A stretch of 64,000 bases of DNA from positions 930,001 to 994,000 of the forward strand of contig NZ_CP048632.1 in NCBI RefSeq assembly GCF_010669145.1. Direction: 5' to 3'. The stretch's first letter is position 1; each line of letters opens with the position of its first letter. Origin of the DNA: Rhizobium oryzihabitans. Lineage in GTDB: Bacteria; Pseudomonadota; Alphaproteobacteria; Rhizobiales; Rhizobiaceae. Position numbers and translations under genes: made by a program. Below, piece after piece: positions 41,420-50,620 of this stretch. The notes beneath the pieces were generated by a model, which was not told where the DNA came from, searched no databases, and was given only the letters and a program-made list of their open reading frames with translations.

Positions 41420-42115
41420 TCACGCCGCTGTCACACTGCGGCCTCTCGCGTCGTGGAGATCGAGGCAGCCCTCGAACCAGTCCCGGACAGGATCGTTTTC
41501 AGAAAACAGATCAGCCCCGGTGGTGATCCTCGCCCATTGCAACGCGCCGAAAACGATATAGTCCGCAAATAGCGGCGATGTGCCGCCGATGAAGGGCTGG
41601 AAGCTCAGCATGCGGCGGATCGGCGCCAGGAGCGCCGGGAAGGCCGCGATTTCCGCCTGACGATTGGCCACCACATCCTCCAGCGGCCGGCCGAGCGCCT
41701 TCGTCCTGCTGTCGCGGAAATAAAGGCGGTCCGGCTCATCAAGCATATTGTGGATATCGAGCACGGCAATGCGGGTGATGGCCGGGTGAAGCTGGGTCTG
41801 CGACCAGCTTTCGACAAAGCGCGCCATTGCCTTGCCGCCCTCGCCGTTAAACAGCGACGGGCGCTCCGGGTAAGCCTCATCGAGATAAAGGGCGATTTCG
41901 AAACTGTCGCTCACCAGCTGGTCGCCATCGCGCAGGATCGGCACGGTCCTCGAAAAACCGTCCTCCACCGTCGGAATGACCGTGAAGGGCAAGGGCCGTT
42001 CCTCGAAATCCAGCCCCTTATGCGCCAGCGAAAGCACCGTTTTCCAGCAATGGGGAGAAAACGGCCGGGAGCTATCGCTTCCGCAGAGAGAATATAAGGT
42101 TCTGGAGGTCGTCAT
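41420..42115 (-). CDS. glutathione S-transferase family protein
   Basis: A 231-aa GST-fold protein. The N-terminal domain reads LYSLCGSDSSRPFSPHCWKTVLSLAHKGLDFE and FSRTVPILRDGDQLVSDSFEIALYLDEAYP (cis-Pro, Ser-Asp). The C-terminal helical domain includes FIGGTSPLFADYIVFGALQWAR. It has the beta-etherase / FcE-like look (Ser-Pro-His-Cys-Trp-Lys). The substrate is unknown. The ATG at 42115 is chosen over an upstream in-frame start with no homology. Confidence 0.87.
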   Translation of the reverse strand: MTTSRTLYSLCGSDSSRPFSPHCWKTVLSLAHKGLDFEERPLPFTVIPTVEDGFSRTVPILRDGDQLVSDSFEIALYLDEAYPERPSLFNGEGGKAMARFVESWSQTQLHPAITRIAVLDIHNMLDEPDRLYFRDSRTKALGRPLEDVVANRQAEIAAFPALLAPIRRMLSFQPFIGGTSPLFADYIVFGALQWARITTGADLFSENDPVRDWFEGCLDLHDARGRSVTAA

Positions 42116-42371
42116 AGGCTGCACCCTCTTATGTCCTGTTGGAGAAACGATATAAGAACGGCCATCACCTGAAATCAAATCAGGATTTGTCATAGCACCG
42201 ATCAAAAGCCGTTTGCGACTTACAGCCTTCACCACGCCGGAATTTATGGTTGAAGGTGGCAAAAACCTCCCGCGAGTTTAGCCTATTTTAAACCATCGCG
42301 TGTATGAGTAACCCCAATTCGGAAGTCGAATATTTGGACGCATTCATAAACATGATCTCTTGGGGCTGACC
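42116..42371. other. divergent intergenic region, GST and GGDEF genes
   Basis: 256 bases with no gene seen. It must hold promoters for both directions; I see no strong dyad or box that I can defend. Confidence 0.4.
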
Positions 42372-43418
42372 GTGACAACATCTGCTGGCGATATAAAACG
42401 CGAACAGTCCAGAAACGGTCTTGTCGTGACCCGGATCACGCAATTCATCGGCAAGATGAACATTGCACCATTGCCGCGTAATTATGAACTGATCTATGAG
42501 ATATTGTCGGGGCATAACCCGGCCATGGGGCGCGATATTCTCGCGCTCGGCAACGCGCCGCAACAGCATGAAATCGACATTATCGGCCAGAGGCACAATC
42601 TGCCCGGTTTCTCCCGCATCGAAGCGGAACAGATGGCGGCCACGGCTTTCGAAACGCTCAATCAGATTTCCGCGCGGCTGGAAGCCGGCCTGCAGCGCAG
42701 CGAAACATTCGTCACCAGCCTTGCCGAGGAAGATCACGATGAGCCGCCGTCACTGGAACGGCTTGCGCAACTGATGGGCGACATTCGCGAAGAACAGACC
42801 AGTCTCAAGCATTTCATCTCGATGGGACTGATGAAAATCCGCGAGGTTGAGAAACGACGGGCCGAGCTTCAGGCGAACTCCCTGCGTGACGCCTTGACGG
42901 CGCTTCCCAATCGGCCGGCATTCCTTGAAAAACTCGAAGACCTCTTCTCAGGCGATCAAGCGCCATCCGCCACGTCGCTGGTGCTGCTCAACATCGACCA
43001 TTTCCGCGAAATCAACGGAAAATACGGCCCTACCGCCGGCAACAAGGCGCTTCGGCGGTTTGCCACGCTCTTTCGCAAGACAATCAAGAAGGATGATTTC
43101 GTCGCCCGTATCGGCGGCAATGAGTTCGCCTTTCTGTTCGCCGGCGTCTCGCAAAATACCGCTGAAGCAATTGCCGAGCGGTTGCGGCAAAATGTGGCGG
43201 CGCTGCGCTTCGTGACCAGCGAGGGCGAAGGCGAACATCTGACGGTTTCGATCGGGGTCGCGGCAGTGGACGGCACCGCCACGCCCGCCGAATTTTTCGG
43301 CCATGCCGAACTCGCCCTGCTCTCCGCCCGCTGCGGCACGCGCAATTGCGTCATCGGCTACTCCCGGGACGTGGCGCAACATAGCCGCGGCAGCTATCTG
43401 GCGCAGCTCGGCTGTTGA
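42372..43418 (+). CDS. degenerate GGDEF domain protein
   Basis: A 348-aa cytosolic protein. Residues about 1-170 are helical without a named domain (TRITQFIGKMNIAPLPRNYELIYEILSG; a long coiled-coil-like helix ends MKIREVEKRRAELQANS). The C-terminal GGDEF domain keeps DALTALPNR but lacks key residues: GGNEF replaces GGDEF, NIDHFREINGKYG and PTAGN replace DxDxFKxxND-GH-GD. Diguanylate cyclase activity is therefore unlikely; a receptor or scaffold role is more probable. The N-terminal pattern resembles proteins found across Rhizobiales. Start GTG at 42372 or TTG 12 bases earlier. Confidence 0.78.
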   Translation: MTTSAGDIKREQSRNGLVVTRITQFIGKMNIAPLPRNYELIYEILSGHNPAMGRDILALGNAPQQHEIDIIGQRHNLPGFSRIEAEQMAATAFETLNQISARLEAGLQRSETFVTSLAEEDHDEPPSLERLAQLMGDIREEQTSLKHFISMGLMKIREVEKRRAELQANSLRDALTALPNRPAFLEKLEDLFSGDQAPSATSLVLLNIDHFREINGKYGPTAGNKALRRFATLFRKTIKKDDFVARIGGNEFAFLFAGVSQNTAEAIAERLRQNVAALRFVTSEGEGEHLTVSIGVAAVDGTATPAEFFGHAELALLSARCGTRNCVIGYSRDVAQHSRGSYLAQLGC

Positions 43419-43487
43419 CGCTGCATTCTGTTGCTGTGTGGCGCGGGCGCTCTTGCCTTGGCCACGCAGTTCGGCCAAAACGGCGCC

Positions 43488-45371
43488 ATGATTACGATTA
43501 CCGATCTTTCCGCCCGCATCGCCGGGCGCCTGCTTCTTGACCATGCCAGCGTAACGCTGCCGGCGGGTGTGAAGGCAGGCCTTGTCGGCCGAAACGGCGC
43601 TGGCAAATCCACCCTGTTCCGGGTCATCACCGGCGATTTTTCTGCGGAAAGCGGCTCGGTAACGATCCCGAAACAGGCGCGCATCGGCCAGGTGGCGCAG
43701 GAAGCGCCGGGAACGGAAGAATCGCTGATTTCCATCGTGCTTTCCGCCGACAAGGAACGCAGCGCGCTGCTGGCCGAAGCGGAAACCGCAACCGATCCGC
43801 ACCGTATCGCCGAAATCCAGATGCGTCTCGTCGATATCGACGCCCATTCGGCCGAAGCCCGTGCGTCGAGCATTCTTGCCGGCCTCGGCTTCGATCACGA
43901 GGCGCAGCTTCGCCCCGCCTCCTCCTTTTCGGGCGGCTGGCGCATGCGTGTGGCGCTTGCCTCCGTGCTGTTTGCCGAACCGGACCTTCTGCTGCTCGAC
44001 GAGCCGACCAACTATCTCGACCTCGAAGGCACGCTCTGGCTGGAAGACTATATCCGCCGTTATCCGCATACCGTCATCATCATCAGCCACGACCGCGATC
44101 TTCTGAACAATGCCGTCAATTCCATCGTGCATCTCGACCAGAAGAAACTGACCTTCTATCGTGGCGGTTACGACCAGTTCGAGCGGCAGAAGGCCGAGGC
44201 CGACGAATTGCAGATGAAGGCGAAGGTCAAGAACGACGCTGCGCGCAAACATCTGCAAAGCTTCATCGACCGTTTTCGCGCCAAGGCCACCAAGGCGCGC
44301 CAGGCGCAGAGCCGCATCAAGGCGCTGGAGCGCATGGGCACCGTTGCTGCCGTGATCGAGGATCACGTCCAGCCGATCACATTCCCGGAGCCGGAAAAGC
44401 AACCGGCATCGCCCATCGTCGCCATCAATGGCGGCGCCGTGGGTTACGAGCCGGGCAAATCGATCCTGAAACAGCTCAATCTGCGGATTGACAATGACGA
44501 CCGCATCGCGCTGCTCGGTTCCAACGGCAACGGCAAATCGACCTTTGCAAAATTCATCTCCGGCCGGCTTGCCCCGCAGGCGGGCGATCTACGTGTTGCG
44601 CCCGGCCTGAAGATCGGCTTTTTCGCGCAGCACCAGCTGGATGACCTCGTGCCGGATGAAACGCCGGTCGAACATGTGCGCAAGCTGATGCCGCTGGCGC
44701 CGGAGGCGCAGGTGCGGTCGCGGGTGGCGCAGATGGGTCTGGCAACGGAGAAGATGGCGACGGCGGCGAAAGACCTGTCGGGCGGTGAAAAGGCCCGGCT
44801 GCTGATGGGGCTTGCGGCTTTTCATGCGCCCAACCTGCTCATCCTCGACGAACCGACAAACCATCTCGATATCGACAGCCGCCGGGCGCTTATCGAGGCG
44901 CTGAACGACTATGACGGCGCCGTCATCCTCATCAGCCACGACCGGCACCTCATCGAGGCGACGGTGGATCGCCTGTGGCTGGTGGCTGATGGCACCGTCA
45001 AGACCTTCGAAGGTGACATGGAGGAATATCGCGACCTCGTCGTTTCCTCCGGCAAGCGGAAGGAAGACAAGGTCGAGACCACCGCCGATCAGGCATCGAA
45101 AGCCGACCAGCGCAAGGCCAATGCGGAAAAGCGCGCCCAGCTCGCACCGCTCAAGAAAAAGATCAATGAAATCGAATCCCTGACGGCGAAGCTTGAGAAA
45201 ATGATTCAAGCGCTCGACAAGGAACTGGCGGATCCTGCTTTATACGAAAAAGCGCCCGCCAAGGCCGCGCAGAAAGTGAAAGAACGCGGCGAGGCCGCTG
45301 CCAAGCTTTCGGACGCCGAGGAGCAGTGGCTCATGCTTTCAAGTGAATATGAGGATGCGATGGCGCAGTGA
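43488..45371 (+). CDS. ABC-F family ATP-binding protein
   Basis: A 627-aa soluble protein with two ABC ATPase domains and no membrane part. Domain 1: Walker A GRNGAGKST (about residue 36), signature SSFSGGWRMR, Walker B LLLLDEPTNYLD. A linker of about 80 residues rich in Lys and Arg follows (DRFRAKATKARQAQSRIKALERM). Domain 2: GSNGNGKST, LSGGEKARLL, LLILDEPTNHLD. A Lys/Glu-rich coiled-coil tail ends the protein. It resembles YheS/Uup-type ABC-F factors acting on the ribosome. It has a strong terminator and lies downstream of the degenerate GGDEF gene. Confidence 0.92.
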   Translation: MITITDLSARIAGRLLLDHASVTLPAGVKAGLVGRNGAGKSTLFRVITGDFSAESGSVTIPKQARIGQVAQEAPGTEESLISIVLSADKERSALLAEAETATDPHRIAEIQMRLVDIDAHSAEARASSILAGLGFDHEAQLRPASSFSGGWRMRVALASVLFAEPDLLLLDEPTNYLDLEGTLWLEDYIRRYPHTVIIISHDRDLLNNAVNSIVHLDQKKLTFYRGGYDQFERQKAEADELQMKAKVKNDAARKHLQSFIDRFRAKATKARQAQSRIKALERMGTVAAVIEDHVQPITFPEPEKQPASPIVAINGGAVGYEPGKSILKQLNLRIDNDDRIALLGSNGNGKSTFAKFISGRLAPQAGDLRVAPGLKIGFFAQHQLDDLVPDETPVEHVRKLMPLAPEAQVRSRVAQMGLATEKMATAAKDLSGGEKARLLMGLAAFHAPNLLILDEPTNHLDIDSRRALIEALNDYDGAVILISHDRHLIEATVDRLWLVADGTVKTFEGDMEEYRDLVVSSGKRKEDKVETTADQASKADQRKANAEKRAQLAPLKKKINEIESLTAKLEKMIQALDKELADPALYEKAPAKAAQKVKERGEAAAKLSDAEEQWLMLSSEYEDAMAQ

Positions 45372-45380
45372 TGCGCGACA

Positions 45381-45419
45381 ATGCGGCGGCTTCCAGCGAA
45401 GCCGCCGCATCCATTTTTT
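45381..45419 (+). terminator. rho-independent terminator of the ABC-F gene
   Basis: Perfect 12-bp stem ATGCGGCGGCTT / AAGCCGCCGCAT with 6-base loop, then TTTTTT at 45414-45419. It begins 10 bases after the stop codon. Confidence 0.9.
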
Positions 45420-45427
45420 GGTGGTGC

Positions 45428-45910
45428 TTACTTCGCGCCGATGGCGTTGAGACCTTCACGGGCACATTCGCTATCGATGGCGCCCGAAGGTGCGCCGCCG
45501 ACGCCGATGCCGCCAACCAGGGCTTCACCGATCTTGATCGGCAGGCCGCCGGCCTGAATGACCAGACGCTCGTCCATGGTCCGCAGACCTTCATTGGCGG
45601 GCTTGGAGGCGATGAAGTCTGCAATCTCGCCAATGTCACGGCCGAGCGATGCGGCCGCAAAGGCCTTGCCGGTTGCGCTGGAGACCGTATGGGGGCCGGA
45701 GCCGTCGGCCTTCAGCATCACCTTGGTGGCGCCGTCACGGGCAACGATGGTGACGGTGACGGCATTACCCTTTGCCGAGCAGGCCTGAAGCGCTGCCCTG
45801 GCTGCCTTCTCCGCCATTTCGAGCGGCAGGTAAGGCGCAGTCGGCAAAGCCTGTGCGAAAGCTGCCGAAGGGGCAATCAGAAGCGAAACGATAAAAAGGT
45901 TACGGAGCAT
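45428..45910 (-). CDS. secreted HbpS/GlcG-like haem-binding-type protein
   Basis: A 160-aa protein with signal peptide (MLRNLFIVSLLIAPSAAFA). The mature part matches the Haem_degrading (DUF336/GlcG/HbpS) family: LPLEMAEKAARAALQACSAKGNAVTVTIVARDGATKVMLKADG, SSATGKAFAAASLGRD, and ERLVIQAGGLPIKIGEALVGGIGVGGAPSG. Proteins of this family bind haem or cobalamin-like ligands; in Streptomyces, extracellular HbpS modulates the SenS sensor kinase. It follows a histidine kinase and response regulator in the same direction, 103 bases downstream, which makes a comparable link worth testing. Confidence 0.88.
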   Translation of the reverse strand: MLRNLFIVSLLIAPSAAFAQALPTAPYLPLEMAEKAARAALQACSAKGNAVTVTIVARDGATKVMLKADGSGPHTVSSATGKAFAAASLGRDIGEIADFIASKPANEGLRTMDERLVIQAGGLPIKIGEALVGGIGVGGAPSGAIDSECAREGLNAIGAK

Positions 45911-46013
45911 AAGAAAGTCCTCTTGCGTGGTGAGGACTGTACCTTAGGCGTAAGGAGCGCGGGCGCGAATCCGTAAGATTGGCCGGCCTCTCGGTAGTTC
46001 TACCGATCCGCGC

Positions 46014-46622
46014 CTAACGATCCTCTCCTGCTTCCAGCCAGAGCCTTGTCATTTCCGCCTGCGACGTGGTGCCGAGTTTGAGACCGATGGCCGCACGGTG
46101 GCTGTCGACCGTGCGCGGTGAAAGGCCAAGTCCATCGGCGATCTGGCGGGTGGTGAAACCAAGCGCGATGCGTTCAAGTATCTCACGCTCACGCGCGGTC
46201 AGGAGCGACAGCAGCGCCAGCGTCTCGGCATGCTGCGCCTTCGCATCGAGCGTGCGGGACAGGGTCTGGTGCGCCTTCTGGATCGCGTCGATGAGATCCT
46301 GTTCGTCTACAGGTTTGGAGAGGAAATCCACCGCGCCGTTGCGGAAAGCTCGGCGGCATGCATCGATATTTCCATGACCGGAAATGATGATGACCGGCCA
46401 GTCAACACCTTCTTCCAGCAGCTTTTCCTGCAGCTTCAATCCGGTGATCGCCGGCATGCGAATGTCGAGGATAAGGCAGCCGGGCTCGAGGCTTTGCAAT
46501 TGACCGAGGAAAACCATGGGATCGGCAAAACCCCTCGCCTTGATGCCGACGGTGGACAACAGCAAAATCAGCGCCTTGCGCACCGCGGCGTCGTCGTCAA
46601 CGAGATAGACGGGCAAGGTCAT
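46014..46622 (-). CDS. FixJ-like two-component response regulator
   Basis: A 202-aa regulator with an N-terminal receiver (VYLVDDDAAVRKALILLL; phospho-acceptor Asp in CLILDIRMPAITG; Lys in LSKPVDEQDL) and a C-terminal LuxR-type helix-turn-helix (LTAREREILERIALGFTTRQIADGLGLSPRTVDSHRA). This layout is that of FixJ/TtrR/NarL-like activators. The start is 5 bases after the histidine kinase stop, so the pair is co-transcribed and the kinase is its partner by context. Confidence 0.93.
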   Translation of the reverse strand: MTLPVYLVDDDAAVRKALILLLSTVGIKARGFADPMVFLGQLQSLEPGCLILDIRMPAITGLKLQEKLLEEGVDWPVIIISGHGNIDACRRAFRNGAVDFLSKPVDEQDLIDAIQKAHQTLSRTLDAKAQHAETLALLSLLTAREREILERIALGFTTRQIADGLGLSPRTVDSHRAAIGLKLGTTSQAEMTRLWLEAGEDR

Positions 46623-46627
46623 GGCCT

Positions 46628-48283
46628 TTATGCCTCCGCCGCGACTGGCAGGACGACCCGGAAAAGAGCGCCGTTCTCACCATCGACATAAAGGATTTCG
46701 CCGTCGGCGCGCTCCACCAGCCTCTGGCTCAGCGCAAGTCCCAGCCCCATGCCGTTCTTTTTCGTGGTTGCGAAAGGCGTAAACAGCCGGTCGCGCAATT
46801 CCGGCGCAACGCCGGGGCCATTGTCAGTGACTTCAAGCACGGCGAAGTCGCCCTGCTGGCTCAGAGTGGCAGTAATTGCGCCCCTGACCTCCGAACTGCC
46901 GAGCGAATCGAGCGCGTTGCGCAGCAGGTTGAACATCACCTGCTCGATTTCCACCGGATCGACCCGCACCGGGAGCGGCACGTCCGGAACGACAATATCG
47001 ATCATCACATCCTGACGCGCCGCCTCGCCGGCAAGAAGCGCATCGACATTGCGAAGTGCCGCCCGCAGGTCATGCGCCGCCGCAGGCCGTCGATGCGGCA
47101 GCGACCAGTTGCGGAACCGGTCGAGCATGTTGGAAGCGCATCGGGCCTGTTCGACCATGTCATCCAGAGCACCGGAAAGCGTTGCGAGATCCTGGCGGGC
47201 GAGAAGCCGCCGTCCCGCCTGCGCCTGCGCCAATATTGCCGTCAGGGGCTGCGTCAGCTCATGCGCCAGGCCACTGGCCATCTCGCCCAGCGCATTGACC
47301 CGCGAGGCATGGGTAAGCCTTGCTTCCATGCCGCTCAGTTCGGCCCGCCTTTCGGCAGCCCGCATACGCGTCCTCTGTCTCACCATCACGATACCGAGCA
47401 GGAAAACGACGCTGGCGCTGCCCAGCAGGGCAAGCAGAGCGCGGCCAGGCAAAAGATCCTGCCAGGTAATGGACAGGGCAACTTCCAGAAGCAGCGGCTG
47501 GCTGGCGCTGCTCAGTTGCCGGACATATTGCGGTTTTTCCGGCAGTTCCGGCGGACCGAACAGCAATGTACCGTCCGGCATCTTCAGCCGGATCACGGCC
47601 TGTTTCGCCGACCAGAAGGGCGCGTCTGATGCGAGCAGTCCGGCGCTGTCGACAGCGAGCACCAGCAGTTTCGACGCCGTCTCGCTGTTGGGGCTGCGCT
47701 TGACGATCATGTAATGCCCGGGCCTCAGCCCGCTCGCCAGCAATGCCGGCCGGCCGGTAAATACCGATCCCGCCCTGCGGATCGCCGCGGCCAGTTCACC
47801 TTCAAGCGGCCGGGTGCCTATGGCAGGGCCCTCATCGTTGAGGGACACCAGCTGGACTTCATCAATGCGCGGGTAAAATTGCAGGATGGGAGCCGCCACA
47901 TCGAGCAGCAGGCCGTAGTCCGGCCCCTGCTCCGCCTGCGCCACGGCCGAAAGCGCGGTCACATGGGCGTCGTGTTGATCTGCCCGGCGCGAAGCCTCCG
48001 CCTGCAGGGCGTTGCTTTGCCGTTCCAGTTCGCCGAGCAGGCTGACATATTGATAAGCCGCCAAAGCGGTAGTGACCGCCGCCATGAGCAACAGCCAGAC
48101 CAGCAGCATCCTCAGCCACGGCCAGCCAGAGTTCGCGCGCGGATGGCCCGCAGGGCCCCGACGACCGGACACGGCATCGGCGACCGTCCGCAGCGACTGG
48201 CTGACGCTTCCCGCCCGTGTCGCCTGTCTCTCCGGCGAAGGCTTGCCGGCCCCGTCGTGCCATATGTCGTCGTTTTCAAGCAT
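46628..48283 (-). CDS. membrane sensor histidine kinase
   Basis: A 551-aa kinase. Residues about 1-50 are a cytoplasmic stretch; membrane helix MLLVWLLLMAAVTTALAAY; a periplasmic sensor of about 200 residues (long helices then PILQFYPRIDEVQLVSLND, typical of a dCache/PAS-like DctB-type sensor); second membrane helix ALLALLGSASVVFLLGIVMV; HisKA with GEMASGLAHELTQPLTAILAQA (phospho-His) and HATPase_c with NLLRNALDSL, VTDNGPGVA, NGMGLGLALSQ. The ATG at 48283 is preferred. The C4-dicarboxylate DctB-like layout suggests a small-molecule ligand; the adjacent HbpS-like protein may also matter. Confidence 0.92.
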   Translation of the reverse strand: MLENDDIWHDGAGKPSPERQATRAGSVSQSLRTVADAVSGRRGPAGHPRANSGWPWLRMLLVWLLLMAAVTTALAAYQYVSLLGELERQSNALQAEASRRADQHDAHVTALSAVAQAEQGPDYGLLLDVAAPILQFYPRIDEVQLVSLNDEGPAIGTRPLEGELAAAIRRAGSVFTGRPALLASGLRPGHYMIVKRSPNSETASKLLVLAVDSAGLLASDAPFWSAKQAVIRLKMPDGTLLFGPPELPEKPQYVRQLSSASQPLLLEVALSITWQDLLPGRALLALLGSASVVFLLGIVMVRQRTRMRAAERRAELSGMEARLTHASRVNALGEMASGLAHELTQPLTAILAQAQAGRRLLARQDLATLSGALDDMVEQARCASNMLDRFRNWSLPHRRPAAAHDLRAALRNVDALLAGEAARQDVMIDIVVPDVPLPVRVDPVEIEQVMFNLLRNALDSLGSSEVRGAITATLSQQGDFAVLEVTDNGPGVAPELRDRLFTPFATTKKNGMGLGLALSQRLVERADGEILYVDGENGALFRVVLPVAAEA

Positions 48284-48431
48284 CCGTTCGCTCGCGTGAC
48301 CGCAAAACACGGTCGGAACATGGGTTCGTCAAAGGACTTCCTCAGCACAGACCGGGGGAACATTCAATCCAGTCAGGGCTGAATTCAGATATCAGGCTGG
48401 AGCTTACCATTGTTCGCCGCACTCCAGCTTA

Positions 48432-48545
48432 TCTTCATCCCTTTGCTTGTCATAGACATCCAGCAGTCCAGATATTTGGGCAGAAAAGAGCCTATAGCGC
48501 AGACACGTGTCGGCCCGATTCCTGCGACAGGCACGGGAATAAGGG
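48432..48545. repeat. RIME-like palindromic repeat, degenerate copy
   Basis: Second copy of the element at 40638-40755. The right arm (48517-48545) matches 24 of 29 positions of the intact copy, the left arm (48432-48460) about 22 of 29, and the centre keeps GCAGACACGTGTCGG. It lies in the 284-base gap between the histidine kinase and the EAL gene, which otherwise holds nothing recognisable. Confidence 0.72.
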
Positions 48546-48567
48546 CGACGCATTTGACCGAAAGATG

Positions 48568-50507
48568 CTAGGCGCATTCCTTCATGGGCTTTAACCGCTC
48601 AAGCGGCACGGCGGGCGAATAGAGATAGCCCTGGCCGAAACGGATGCCCATCTGCATGAGCAGCCTGCTCTGCTCCTCCGTTTCTATGCCTTCCGTCACC
48701 AGCTTGGCGCCATAACGCTCGGCGCTTTCGAAGGCGAGCGCGATCGCCTCCCTGAACCTCGATTGATCGAGCCGTGACGTCATCCAGTGATCGATTTTAA
48801 CCTCCTCGAACGGGAACCGCGCAAGCAGGGTGAGTGCGGCATAACCGGTACCGAAGTCATCCAGTGAGAGCCGCACGCCGGCGGCACTCAACCTGTCGAA
48901 ATTCTGCTGCACGATATCGATATTCGGTATTCTGCTCATCTCCGTCACCTCGATCGAGAGGCGCTGCACCGGCACCCCCATCCCGTTCAAAAGCGCAACG
49001 ACACGATCTCCAAAACGCGCTGTTGCAAAGGACGAGGCGGAAATATTCACGGCCAGGTGAAAATCCGCATCGAGGCCCCGCAGGTCGGCGAGGTCGCGGA
49101 CAACGCCTTCGATCGTGGACCATTCGAACTCCACCAGCATCCGATGGCGCTCGGCAATCTCCAGCACGTAATAGGGCGAAAGCGGCTGCCCCCGTGCATC
49201 GACCGCCCGCAAAAGGGCTTCGGCGCCGATCATGCGGCGATTGTGCATTTCAAATTTCGGCTGATAATAAATTGGCGGCCGGCCGGATTTGATCCAGCTG
49301 ACCAGCATCTGCCGCACGCCCTCGTCGCGTGTCGCTTTCTCAGCAAAGGAAAACGGGAAAATCTGCACCGGGTTTTCGCTTCCCTTCAGCGTCAGGCTAA
49401 GATGCCTGAGGAAGGAGGCCACGTTCTGCCGGGACAGCATATCCAGATTGGCCGCGCCGATTTTCAGGTGCGGTGCAAGCCCCGTCTCCGTAGACTTGGA
49501 AAATGCGCTCAACGCGTCATGGAGACGCATCATCAGCCTCGCGCTTTCCGACTTCTCCAGCGAAATCCCCTGCATGACAACCGCAAGTGTCGTATCGCCG
49601 AACATGAAGCTGCATGGTGCGTTGGATTTGGACAGCAGGCCGTTGTCCTCGTCGCAGATCTCCTGCGCCAGCCTCGGCCAGAAAAGATCGCCCCAATCCT
49701 CGCCCTCGCAGGCAGCGACATCGGCAATATTGACGATTTCAATCAGCACAAGGGCATGCGGAACGGCCGGTTTAAGCCTGGTCGTCATTTCGATATGATC
49801 CTTGAGGGCACGCCTGTTGGGGAGGCCAGTCAGGGAATCCGTCCGTGCTGCGGCTTCGCGTTTCCTCACTTCTTCCCGTGCGCGCGCTTCGCCGCGCAGC
49901 AAGAGAAGCAGGAAGGCGATCATCGGCAGACCAACGGCCACCGCACCCAGGGTACGGCGGCCGACCGCGCTCAGGAAAAGCGCCTGGTCGATCAGACCAA
50001 TGCCGAATGACAGGGAGATTGCAAGCAGCGCGGCAACGAATCTCACCGCGAACACGCCGAGAATATCCCGAATTCCGAGGTCGTTGAGACGGCGCCTGCG
50101 CATCCAGCCATACAGCATGATTCCGCTAGCCGAAATGACCACCATATCCTGAAAGGCGGCGAAAAACAGCGCAGTGCCACCGAATACGAGACGCCCGACG
50201 GCGATAAACGCCAGGCTGATCAATCCCCCTGCCAGGAACCCAGCACGCCCGCCAGAAACAACAGGTCCGAGCGAATATAGGGTTTGGAGGGCAGCTTGAT
50301 GAACTCGGAAACAAGGAGCGTCAGCAAAAAGCCGGCCACCCCGAATATGAGGCCATAGTAGATCTTATAACGCGCGTCATCGAGCGCTATGTCGCGCCTT
50401 ACAAGGATCAGCACGGATACCATGCCGATCACGGCGGCTGCCTGGAGCAGCAGAAATGGAAGCTCGGCGGCGGCCGCCGCCGCCTGGGTGGCGATCAATT
50501 CCATCAT
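48568..50507 (-). pseudogene. membrane GGDEF-EAL c-di-GMP phosphodiesterase, frameshifted
   Basis: Two frames make one protein. The first (ATG 50507, MMELIATQAAAAAAELPF) reads membrane segments to GVLGSWQGD and stops; the second continues LISLAFIAVGRLVFGG, more membrane helices, a degenerate GGDEF domain (FGDTT at the active site) and an EAL domain with intact motifs: GAEALLR, NISASSF, LDDFGTGYAALT, KIDHWM, TEGIETEEQ. Adding one G to the G5 run at 50225-50229 gives a 646-aa protein. The N-terminal half resembles a 5TM-5TMR/LytS-like sensor. The expected activity is c-di-GMP hydrolysis. Confidence 0.82.
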
Positions 50508-50620
50508 CTGCAAATCCCCCGGTCATTATTGTTATGGCGCCGGAATTCCGGCGTTTGGCCTTCACCGATCCCGCATTTGTGCGGGACCATATTCGCACTC
50601 TGCCGGTCGAACCGGCCGGT

